A DNA stretch of 64,000 bases from positions 62,441-126,440 of the forward strand of contig NZ_CACXTS010000012.1 in assembly GCF_902770715.1 (NCBI RefSeq), in the 5' to 3' direction. Within the stretch, counting starts at the first letter, position 1. The number at the start of each line of letters is the position of its first letter. Shown piece by piece: positions 17,718 to 25,698 of this stretch. Under the pieces are notes generated by a model. That model did not search any database. It saw nothing but the letters and a program-made list of their open reading frames with translations, and had not been told where the DNA came from. The position numbers and the translations under genes were made by a program. This stretch comes from an uncultured Methanobrevibacter sp. (GTDB lineage Archaea > Methanobacteriota > Methanobacteria > Methanobacteriales > Methanobacteriaceae).

Positions 17718-19988
17718 ATGCTTTTCAAAAAGATGTTGAGAGACATCCGCAAGCACAAAACCCAATTCCTGTCAATTTTTTTGATGGCATTTTTAGGAGT
17801 GTTTGTTTTTGCCGGTGTCGGTGGAGAATCAGTAGGCCTTGAAGTCAACAGTGAAAATTTTTATAATGATACCAATCTGGCAGACGGTTGGATTTATTCG
17901 GCCAATTTAAACGACAAGTTTCTGGATGATGTATATTGTCTGGGTCCAACTAACCAGATGGAAAGGCAATTGGTTGTGGATTCGGTTGCGGACTTTTCAA
18001 ATGACCCCGAAATTACACTGCATTTTGTTGAAAACAACACTATTTCAAAATTCTATCTGGTTGATGGAAAACCGTTGAATATTAGTGATGGTGATGGGGT
18101 ATGGCTGGATAAGAGCTTTGCTGATGCTAAAGATTTGAAAGTCGGAGACAACATCACCTTTGAATTCAATGGATTTGAAATCGAAAAGGAAATTAAGGGA
18201 ATAGGATATTCTCCGGAATATGTTTATCATGCTTCAAAATCATCTGTAATTCCGGATTTCTCCAAGTTAGGTTTTGCATATCTGTCATATAAGGCATTCC
18301 CGACAGACATAGTTCCGTATAATGTTTTAAATGTTAAGTTTGATGGAACACCAGAAACCTTCAACGATCTGCTGTCTGACAAGTTGGATGGAGACTACAA
18401 TTCATTTGTTGAAAGGTCAGAGCATTCCAGCGTAAACCAATTTTCAGAAGAGATGGACCAGCATAAGATGATGTCTGGAATTTTTCCAGTGGTGTTCATA
18501 CTGATTGCAATGTTGATTTTGCTTACAACAATGACAAGAATCATCGCTCATCAGAGAACTCAAATCGGTATTTTAAAGGCATGCGGATTTAAGGACAGGT
18601 CCATAATGTTTCATTATGTATCCTACGGATTCTGGCTTGTTTTGGTCGGATCTGTTTTAGGCCTAATCATTGGGCCGATGACATTGCCTCAGCTGTTCTA
18701 TCCGTCAATGAGTTCTACATACATCCTACCTTCATGGGAGCCAGCATGGAGTATGGATTTTGTCTATGTTGCAGCGGCAATGATTATACTGTCAGTACTG
18801 GTTTCATATTATGCAGTAAAAAGCATATTCAATGAGAATCCTGCCGATACAATTAGGCCAAAGGTTCCTAAGGTGTCATCATCAGGTTTCGTTGAGAGAT
18901 TTGCATTTTGGAAGCATCTGTCCTTCAATGCCCGTTGGAATTATCGTGATGCAAAAAGAAATAAATTCAGGGCATTGATGACAATAGTTGGTGTCATCGG
19001 ATGTACTGCACTTTTGATATCCGCTTTCGGAATGTATGATGGAATGAATGATTTGAAGGAATGGGAATTCAATCAGATTAACCATTATGATTCCAAATTG
19101 GTTATAGATGATGAAGCAAGCCTGTCTGAAATTGATGATGTGGCTGATGAAGTAAACGGTGATAAGGTAATGGAATCTGCCATTGAAATCGAACAAGGTT
19201 CGGTTAAAAAGTCAGGTTCGCTATTGGTTTTAAACCATACTGATTTGATAACTCCAACAGATTATAATTGGAATAAAATCAAAATAGCTGATGATGAGGT
19301 TTCAATTTCACAAAAGATGGCGGACATGCTGGGTGTTGGTGTTGGAGACACTGTCAAATGGCATATAATGGGTTCTGATAAATGGATTAAAACAAAAATA
19401 GATAAGATTCATGCAGATCCGACATCACAGGGTTTCATAATGTCCAGCGACAAGCTTGATGATTTGGACTTGAACTACACTCCAACAAGCATTGTAACAG
19501 CGGAACATGTCGACAAGAATTATTCTGCCGTTAAAACAGCTAATTCACTTAAGGACATGACCTCCAGTTGGGACGAGCTAACAGAAGCGATGTGGCTGCT
19601 GATATACATTTTAATATTCTTCGCATCTCTTTTGGCGGTTGTGGTGCTTTATAATTTGGGACTATTGTCATTTACTGAAATTGAACGTGAAATTGCAACA
19701 TTAAAGGTATTAGGTTTCAAAACAGGGTCATTGAGAAGGCTGCTTTTAACACAAAACTTATGGTTTACAGCTATAGGATTCCTGTTGGGCATTCCAATCG
19801 GTTACTACATATTGAAGATAATGTGGGAATCTTCCGGAGATTCATTTTATATACTCCCTTCAATAACTATTACAAACTTGGTATTGACTGCTTTGATAAC
19901 ATTTGCCTTATCAATTCTTGTAAACCTAATGTTTTCACGCAAGATTAAGAATTTGGACATGGTCGAGTCTCTAAAAGGTGTCGAATAG
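17718..19988 (+). CDS. FtsX-like ABC permease, first copy
   Basis: A 756-residue permease: one N-terminal membrane helix (residues ~17-37), an extracytoplasmic MacB-type domain, three helices (~265-390), then a second copy of the same layout. Such proteins do not usually translocate across the membrane but use ATP to move or extract substrates outside it (mechanotransmission). The start ATG 17718 is chosen because GGTGA at 17709-17713 precedes it. Paralogous along its whole length to the permease at 20225 and likely paired with the ATPase just upstream. Substrate unknown. Confidence 0.85.
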   Translation: MLFKKMLRDIRKHKTQFLSIFLMAFLGVFVFAGVGGESVGLEVNSENFYNDTNLADGWIYSANLNDKFLDDVYCLGPTNQMERQLVVDSVADFSNDPEITLHFVENNTISKFYLVDGKPLNISDGDGVWLDKSFADAKDLKVGDNITFEFNGFEIEKEIKGIGYSPEYVYHASKSSVIPDFSKLGFAYLSYKAFPTDIVPYNVLNVKFDGTPETFNDLLSDKLDGDYNSFVERSEHSSVNQFSEEMDQHKMMSGIFPVVFILIAMLILLTTMTRIIAHQRTQIGILKACGFKDRSIMFHYVSYGFWLVLVGSVLGLIIGPMTLPQLFYPSMSSTYILPSWEPAWSMDFVYVAAAMIILSVLVSYYAVKSIFNENPADTIRPKVPKVSSSGFVERFAFWKHLSFNARWNYRDAKRNKFRALMTIVGVIGCTALLISAFGMYDGMNDLKEWEFNQINHYDSKLVIDDEASLSEIDDVADEVNGDKVMESAIEIEQGSVKKSGSLLVLNHTDLITPTDYNWNKIKIADDEVSISQKMADMLGVGVGDTVKWHIMGSDKWIKTKIDKIHADPTSQGFIMSSDKLDDLDLNYTPTSIVTAEHVDKNYSAVKTANSLKDMTSSWDELTEAMWLLIYILIFFASLLAVVVLYNLGLLSFTEIEREIATLKVLGFKTGSLRRLLLTQNLWFTAIGFLLGIPIGYYILKIMWESSGDSFYILPSITITNLVLTALITFALSILVNLMFSRKIKNLDMVESLKGVE

Positions 19989-20003
19989 ATTTGTATCTAT
20001 TCG
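19982..20003 (+). other. Hairpin across the first permease stop codon
   Basis: A perfect 9-bp stem (CGAATAGAT / ATCTATTCG, 4-nt loop) spans the TAG stop. No T run follows directly, so it may slow ribosomes, protect the 3' end, or be chance. The remaining ~220 bp up to the second permease is AT-rich without a gene. Confidence 0.35.
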
Positions 20004-20224
20004 CACTTAATTAGTGATGAAATCTTTAAAATTTTAATATTTTTTATTTTTTTCTGTTTTCAGATATATCTCTTTTTTAAAGCATGTATTATTGGTCTGA
20101 TGCTTGATGTTAATGAAAATTGCAATTTATTATTTTGTGATCTTATCGTTAACAATATAATTTAATGGGGCATATCATCAATTTAAAATAGGTTTTTTAT
20201 ATTCCATTTTTCTAATATATTATC

Positions 20225-22483
20225 ATGTCACTATCCAAAAAAATGCTGAGGGATATAAAAATCAATAAGGCCCAATTTATTGCAATATTTCTAATGGCAT
20301 TTTTAGGTATTTTCGCATATTGTGGAATATATGCTGAATATTATGGGTTGGAACAGACCTCAGAAGGTTTTTATGCCGATACTAACATGGCTGATGGATG
20401 GATTTACAATACTGGTTTTGATGACTTGGATCTGGAGAAGGTGAGCGATTTTTCAACCCAGACTGATAGGCAAGAGGTTATTCAGGCCGTTGCAAATCTG
20501 GATAGCAAACCTGATTTTACATTGCATTTCATAGAAAAGGGAACGATTTCCAAGTTTTATTCAACTGAAGGGGAGGATTTCAACCCTGAAGATGAATCCG
20601 GTGTATGGTTGGATAAGCGTTTTGCGGATGAATGGGATTTGAAAGTAGGGGATAAAATCACATTCAAATTCGGAGATTCAAAAATCAAAAAGGAAATTAA
20701 GGGTATTGGTTACTCTCCGGAATACATTTATGAATCATCTCCAAGTTCGTTGACTCCCGATTTTTCACAAATGGGATTTGCCTATCTTTCAAGTAAAGCA
20801 TATCCTGAAGATTTGGAATATAACAGATTGCTGGTCAAATATAATCAATCGGATAGTGATTTTAAAGAGAAACTGGACAAATCAATTGATTATTTGTCAT
20901 TCACCAAAAAAGAGGACCAGATCAGTGTTGCCAAATTTTCCGATGAAATGGCGCAGCACAAAATGATAGGTGATGTTTTCCCGATAGTGTTCATATTGGT
21001 GACATTTTTAACCCTTTTGACTACAATGAATAGGATTGTTGCCCATCAGCGTACTCAAATAGGAATCTTAAAGGCCGTTGGGTTTAAAGACAAAACAATA
21101 ATTAGGCATTATTTGTCATATTCGTTCTGGCCGGTTTTGGCGGGAGCTATTCTAGGTTTGATAACCGGACCTATGGTTATTCCTCAAATGTTCTATCCGA
21201 CAATGTCCAAAAGCTATAGCATGCCTAGCTGGCATCCGGGTTTTGACATGAGATTTATCTATATTGCATTGTTGATGGTCTTTTTATCTGTTTTGGTTAC
21301 TTTTCTGTCATGCAGAAGGATTTCAAAGGAAAATCCTGCAAATACATTAAGGCCGAAAGCTCCTAAGATATCTTCAAATGGGATCATTGAAAAATCAAGA
21401 TTATGGAATCATTTAAGCTTCAATTTCCGTTGGAACTGGAGGGATGCAAAAAGAAATAATTTCAGAGCAGTCATGGCAATCGTTGGAGTTATGGGCTGCG
21501 TTGCACTGTTGATTGCAGCATTCGGTATGAACGACAGCATGGGCGAATTGAAATCATGGGAATATGATGACATCAGCCATTACGAGTCAAAATTGCTTCT
21601 TTCAAATGAAGCCAATCCTATGGAATTGTATTATATCCTAAATGAGACCAACGGCAGCTTCATAATGCAGCAGTCAATCGAGATGAAGGCAAACGACATG
21701 GAGGACACGGTAACCCTGCTGGTTTCAAACAACACGGATTTGATATCCTATACTGACAGCGACCGAAATCCGATAGAGATTAACGAGAGTGATGTTTCAA
21801 TTTCCAAAAAACTTGCCGAGACTTTTAATTTGAGCATTGGAGATAAGGTGAAATGGCACATTGTCGGAAGTGATGATTGGGTGAGCTCAAAAATTGACCA
21901 GATTCATGCAGAACCGATTTCACAGGGTTTGATAATGTCACCTGATACCCTTGAAGATCAGGGACTTAACTTTACACCAACTAATATCTTGACCAAAGAG
22001 AAATTCGGCGAAAACTTCAATTCAATCAAATCCGTTTCAAGCATGGAAAAAATGAAGAAAGGTTGGGATGAATTAACAGAAGCAGTTATGATGATGGTTT
22101 ATGTAGTCACTATCGTGGCCGTAGCCCTTGCCATTTTGGTGTTATACAATTTAGGAATATTGTCATTTACAGAAATGGAAAGGGAAGTTGCAACCTTAAA
22201 GGTTTTAGGTTTTAAAACAAATAGCTTAAGGAAACTGTTATTAACTCAAAATTTAATTTTCACAGCCATTGGATTTGTTTTGGGAATTCCGCTTGGATTT
22301 TACTTCATGACATTGATGCTCAATGCTGCAGGAGACTCTCTGTATTATGTACCTTCTTTAACATGGGGAAACATTCTATTGACAGCCTTTATAACCTTCA
22401 CAATATCAATCGGAGTTAATCTGTTGTTTTCGGATAAAATCAGTGATTTGAACATGGTTGAAGCACTTAAGGATGTTGAATAA
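20225..22483 (+). CDS. FtsX-like ABC permease, second copy
   Basis: A 752-residue paralogue of the preceding permease with the same two-half layout and matching helices (for example FLMAFLGIFAYCG at the N-terminus and HQRTQIGILKAVGFKDK before the first helix bundle). It has no ATPase of its own. A TTTTTTATATT box (20193-20203) lies 22-32 nt before the ATG and no ribosome site is present, so the transcript is probably leaderless and separately initiated. It may share the upstream ATPase, either as an alternative homodimer or as a heterodimer with the first copy. Confidence 0.85.
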   Translation: MSLSKKMLRDIKINKAQFIAIFLMAFLGIFAYCGIYAEYYGLEQTSEGFYADTNMADGWIYNTGFDDLDLEKVSDFSTQTDRQEVIQAVANLDSKPDFTLHFIEKGTISKFYSTEGEDFNPEDESGVWLDKRFADEWDLKVGDKITFKFGDSKIKKEIKGIGYSPEYIYESSPSSLTPDFSQMGFAYLSSKAYPEDLEYNRLLVKYNQSDSDFKEKLDKSIDYLSFTKKEDQISVAKFSDEMAQHKMIGDVFPIVFILVTFLTLLTTMNRIVAHQRTQIGILKAVGFKDKTIIRHYLSYSFWPVLAGAILGLITGPMVIPQMFYPTMSKSYSMPSWHPGFDMRFIYIALLMVFLSVLVTFLSCRRISKENPANTLRPKAPKISSNGIIEKSRLWNHLSFNFRWNWRDAKRNNFRAVMAIVGVMGCVALLIAAFGMNDSMGELKSWEYDDISHYESKLLLSNEANPMELYYILNETNGSFIMQQSIEMKANDMEDTVTLLVSNNTDLISYTDSDRNPIEINESDVSISKKLAETFNLSIGDKVKWHIVGSDDWVSSKIDQIHAEPISQGLIMSPDTLEDQGLNFTPTNILTKEKFGENFNSIKSVSSMEKMKKGWDELTEAVMMMVYVVTIVAVALAILVLYNLGILSFTEMEREVATLKVLGFKTNSLRKLLLTQNLIFTAIGFVLGIPLGFYFMTLMLNAAGDSLYYVPSLTWGNILLTAFITFTISIGVNLLFSDKISDLNMVEALKDVE

Positions 22484-22490
22484 TCTGAAG

Positions 22491-22805
22491 TTATTTGCGT
22501 TTTTTTCGAGCAGGAAGCTCATCATACATTGCTTCAAATAATTCTTTTAGAAACTCTCTGTTTTCCACATCCTCAACAAGCAGCATTTTCTTGGCGCCTT
22601 CGTAGGGCAGTTCCATATCAGCATCAGGCATCATTTCCATAGCTGTTTTTACGGGTTTTATGAGAAAGCGGTCATCGTAAATGCCTCCAACAATCTTTTC
22701 GCGATAATAGATAATGTATTCGCCCATCATTGCCCTGTATGATATGTCATCCAAATCAGACAGCTGTTCCATTATGTATTCCAGATATTCCTTGCTTGAT
22801 GTCAT
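22491..22805 (-). CDS. TfoX N-terminal domain protein
   Basis: A 104-residue protein matching the small stand-alone TfoX_N family: MTSSKEYLEYIMEQL, then FRAMMGEYIIYY-like segment (YRAMMGEYIIYYREKIVGGIYDD in two parts) and a C-terminal MYDELPARKKRK. In bacteria TfoX regulates competence, but isolated N-terminal domain proteins have no known function. It converges on the second permease 7 bp away. Confidence 0.75.
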   Translation of the reverse strand: MTSSKEYLEYIMEQLSDLDDISYRAMMGEYIIYYREKIVGGIYDDRFLIKPVKTAMEMMPDADMELPYEGAKKMLLVEDVENREFLKELFEAMYDELPARKKRK

Positions 22806-22848
22806 GTTAAATCACTTTATTATTAAATTTGCTCTTTAATTTGATAAT

Positions 22849-23520
22849 TTACCATATGAATGGTATAATCTTATAGTTTACTTTGTCTTTATAGTCTTTA
22901 TAGCCATCTAATTTGCTTTCCAAAAATTTTTCTTCATTTTTTATTCGGAAAATGATGATAATCGGATAAATCAGCATAATACCAAATGAAAAGAGTGAGC
23001 CCAAAATTAATGGCATTGATAGGAATAGAAAGATTGTTGAAGTGTACATTGGATGTCTGACAAGCCCGTATAATCCTCTGTCAATCACTTTCTGATTTTC
23101 ACTCACTTCAACAGTACGTGAAAGATACATATTTTCTCTTAATACTTCCGCATACATGATATAGCTCAATAAAAAGATTATTGAAGAGGCAATTATCACG
23201 ATTTGTGGAAGTTCGGACCATTTGAATCTAAAATTTAGTCCCGCTATGATGAATGCGAGTAAAAATATTGCTCCACTAATCAAGATAACTATTTTCTGTT
23301 CATTTTCCTCTTCTTTAGCATTCAATCTTTTTTTTAGAAGTTCTGGTGATTTGATAAGCATGATGATTCCTGCAATGAACATCGGAATGAATAATAATGC
23401 TAAGAATAACCATGCATTGGGATAGTTTAGAGTTCCTGCAGGTATAAATAGCAATAAGCTGATTATTATTAATCCGAAAAGGAATTTGCTTAAAGCTTGT
23501 GAAAATAATTTTGCATTCAT
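22849..23520 (-). CDS. Isoprenylcysteine methyltransferase-family membrane protein
   Basis: A 223-residue membrane protein with about six hydrophobic segments and, near the C-terminus, GLYGLVRHPMYTSTIFLF followed by RIKNEEKFL, the SAM-binding signature (RHPxY...EE) of the ICMT/phospholipid methyltransferase superfamily. The natural substrate in archaea is unknown; a lipid or prenyl group is plausible. Divergent from a shorter member of the same superfamily at 23671. Confidence 0.75.
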   Translation of the reverse strand: MNAKLFSQALSKFLFGLIIISLLLFIPAGTLNYPNAWLFLALLFIPMFIAGIIMLIKSPELLKKRLNAKEEENEQKIVILISGAIFLLAFIIAGLNFRFKWSELPQIVIIASSIIFLLSYIMYAEVLRENMYLSRTVEVSENQKVIDRGLYGLVRHPMYTSTIFLFLSMPLILGSLFSFGIMLIYPIIIIFRIKNEEKFLESKLDGYKDYKDKVNYKIIPFIW

Positions 23521-23670
23521 TCAATCACTTAAATTCTTTCTAATGATTGATATTATGATTTCATGGTATAAACAATTAATTTAATCCCCTGTTTCAGTTT
23601 CAGCAATATCTTAAAAAATCACCGGATATTTTATATAATAATGTTTAATTAATAATTGTGTGGTGATAAT

Positions 23671-24159
23671 ATGAATCGTGATTTCATAGGATATTTGTTA
23701 GGTTTGATTATTTTCATAATTGGAATTCCATATGTGATGTATTTGGCATCAGGAAGCCCTAACCTGGCCGAAATTGGATTGAGGGGACTGTTGATTCTGA
23801 TCATATTGGCAATTACAGGTATAGGATTAAGCGTCTGGTCAATTGTTTATATGAAAAATGTCGGTGGCGGAAATCCCTTTGATGCATTTAACCATGAAGT
23901 TGCCCCTAGAACCAGTTCACTAATGACTGATGGACCTTATGGAATATGTAGAAATCCGATGCTGTTGGGTGTTTTCATATATCACATAGGAGTTTTAATA
24001 GCTCTTTTATCTGTAGAATCTCTATTGATTTTCATAATTGAAGTTTTAATAATGAATGTTCAAGTTAAAAAAGAAGAGCAACGCTTAAAGATAGATTTTG
24101 GAAAGGATTATGAAGAATATGTTAAAAATTCAAATAGATTTTTTCCAAAATTAAAATGA
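23671..24159 (+). CDS. Short isoprenylcysteine methyltransferase-family membrane protein
   Basis: A 162-residue protein with about four hydrophobic segments and GPYGICRNPMLLGVFIYHIG followed by KKEEQRLK, the same RxP...EE signature as the divergent gene at 22849 but with RNPM in place of RHPM. The ATG at 23671 has GGTGAT upstream; an in-frame TTG further upstream lies outside this site. Substrate unknown. Confidence 0.75.
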   Translation: MNRDFIGYLLGLIIFIIGIPYVMYLASGSPNLAEIGLRGLLILIILAITGIGLSVWSIVYMKNVGGGNPFDAFNHEVAPRTSSLMTDGPYGICRNPMLLGVFIYHIGVLIALLSVESLLIFIIEVLIMNVQVKKEEQRLKIDFGKDYEEYVKNSNRFFPKLK

Positions 24160-24270
24160 ATTCAGATAATAGCAAAATTTTTAAAAAACTAAAATGAGAT
24201 AAATTATTGAAGGTTTAATTTAGTTGTTTAAAGCTATTCTACCAATAAAATGCTTATTGAAGGTGGTATC

Positions 24271-24735
24271 ATGGAAGATGTTAATGAATGGAAAGGATTG
24301 AACGGACAGCTTGTAACATTTAAAAAGGAAGTTGGAGATGCTGAAAAAATTACATTTATTGGATCTCCAGGTGTCTGCACTCCATTTGCAGAGTTTTTGG
24401 CTTATTCCGTTAGGGATAAGGAAAATTATTTCATTCCCCTATTGGATATTGATGACTGTCATGAATTTGAGTCCAAACCTTATGCTATGGTGCTTAAGGA
24501 TGAAGTTTCCGATCCTCACGACTCTGATGTTGTCGTTTTGTTGGGAGGATTGTCCATGCCGAAGTATGATGTTGACACAGAAGATGTAAAGGCACTGGTC
24601 AATGAAATCTTAAAAGAAGATGGTCAGCTTATGGGAGTCTGCTTCATGGACATGTTTACCAAGGCAGGTTGGCTTGAAAAGGTCGATTTTGACTGTGTCA
24701 TTGATGGAACATTAATTGGTGTGGTCAAAAAGTAA
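24271..24735 (+). CDS. DUF2124 family protein
   Basis: A 154-residue soluble protein that I recognise as the methanogen-restricted DUF2124 family (ITFIGSPGVCTPFAEFLAYSVRD near the N-terminus, VVVLLGGLSMPKY in the middle). The GSPGVC loop and alternating strand/helix pattern suggest a Rossmann-like fold. Function unknown. Start at ATG 24271 fits AGGTGG upstream better than ATG 24250. Probably co-transcribed with the small anchored protein that follows after 19 bp. Confidence 0.7.
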   Translation: MEDVNEWKGLNGQLVTFKKEVGDAEKITFIGSPGVCTPFAEFLAYSVRDKENYFIPLLDIDDCHEFESKPYAMVLKDEVSDPHDSDVVVLLGGLSMPKYDVDTEDVKALVNEILKEDGQLMGVCFMDMFTKAGWLEKVDFDCVIDGTLIGVVKK

Positions 24736-24754
24736 TCTTTAAAGGGGCTTTAAA

Positions 24755-25201
24755 ATGAACAATAAAAGTATTATTGCTGTGGTAATTTTACTTTTAGCGG
24801 TTTTATCATTGGTTTTGGTTTATTCATTTGAGGAAACTGATGATTCAACTAAAACACCCATTACGGTATATTCAGAAGGCCCAATTCCGTTGACTGAAAT
24901 AATCAAGGATATTAAAACAGCGGAGTATTATGAAGGTCATGATAATGAAACACTTGCATGGATGGAATCCTTGGGAAACAAGCAGGTTTTCATTTCTGAT
25001 GATGCCTTTGTGGTGATGAACAGCTGGGATGCAAGAAAGATTCCTTCAGAATATGTATGTGATGTATATATTGAAGAGTTTATAGAATGTAATGTCTTGG
25101 AAAACCATTCTATAGGTGATGTCAAGTATCCTAAAGATGTTTTGCTGGTTGAAAATGTAGATTATCTTGGCCAGGAGGTTCATGACCTTCAAGGCAGTTA
25201 A
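24755..25201 (+). CDS. Small membrane-anchored hypothetical protein
   Basis: A 148-residue protein with one N-terminal hydrophobic helix (residues ~6-24, IIAVVILLLAVLSLVLVY) and an acidic extracytoplasmic part. There is no lipobox cysteine, so the helix is likely an uncleaved anchor or a cleaved signal. No family recognised. GGGG upstream of the ATG serves as ribosome site. Confidence 0.6.
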   Translation: MNNKSIIAVVILLLAVLSLVLVYSFEETDDSTKTPITVYSEGPIPLTEIIKDIKTAEYYEGHDNETLAWMESLGNKQVFISDDAFVVMNSWDARKIPSEYVCDVYIEEFIECNVLENHSIGDVKYPKDVLLVENVDYLGQEVHDLQGS

Positions 25202-25226
25202 TTTTTCTTTTATTTTTTTAAAATAA

Positions 25227-25290
25227 CATATCACGATATCATGATATGACAACATTTAAATACATAATCATATCATAATATCATTATATA
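25227..25290 (+). promoter_or_regulatory. arsR-ATPase promoter with two operator copies flanking the TATA box
   Basis: A near-perfect 22-bp palindrome CATATCACGATATCATGATATG (25227-25248, one mismatched pair; shown in full as it is the operator core at 22 bp is split here: CATATCA, 8 nt, TGATATG) is followed by the TATA box TTTAAATA (25255-25262) and then a weaker copy beginning CATATCATAATATCATTATA (25269-25290). Start-to-start spacing is 42 bp, four helical turns. Predicted target of the adjacent ArsR-family regulator. Confidence 0.65.
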
Positions 25291-25305
25291 ATATATGTGA
25301 TGACT

Positions 25306-25680
25306 ATGGAAAATAATAATCTTGAAAACAATAATGATGATATGTGTGAAATATTCGACTCTCATGAAGATGTTGTCAGCCGTGTAAAGGAACGCATACC
25401 TGATGAAAATGAATTCACTGAATTATCTGAATTCTTTAAAATATTTGGAAACCCGACAAGATTAAAAATTATTTCTCTGCTTAGCATTGAAGATTTATGT
25501 GTTTGCGATATTTGTGAGGCACTTGATTTAAATCAAACTACTGTTTCAAATCAATTAAGAATATTGCGTGCAAATAATATTGTTAAATACCAAAAAGAAG
25601 GTAAAATGGCAAGATATTCTCTCACAGACCTTCACATAGAAATGATTTACAAAGTAGGTTTAGAACATATATTAGAATAA
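25306..25680 (+). CDS. ArsR/SmtB-family metal-responsive repressor
   Basis: A 124-residue winged-helix regulator. The segment EDLCVCDICEALDLNQTTVSNQLRILR (recognition helix in the second half) holds CVCDIC in helix alpha-3, the CxC metal site of CadC/ArsR-like repressors. Metal binding there usually releases DNA. The start is taken at ATG 25306, which has GTGATG 3 nt upstream; GTG 25297 and ATG 25300 are in frame too. It lies 18 bp before the P1B ATPase, making a self-regulated metal-efflux operon; the operator pair at 25227-25290 is the likely binding site. Confidence 0.88.
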   Translation: MENNNLENNNDDMCEIFDSHEDVVSRVKERIPDENEFTELSEFFKIFGNPTRLKIISLLSIEDLCVCDICEALDLNQTTVSNQLRILRANNIVKYQKEGKMARYSLTDLHIEMIYKVGLEHILE

Positions 25681-25698
25681 TTTTTAATTGGTGATACT

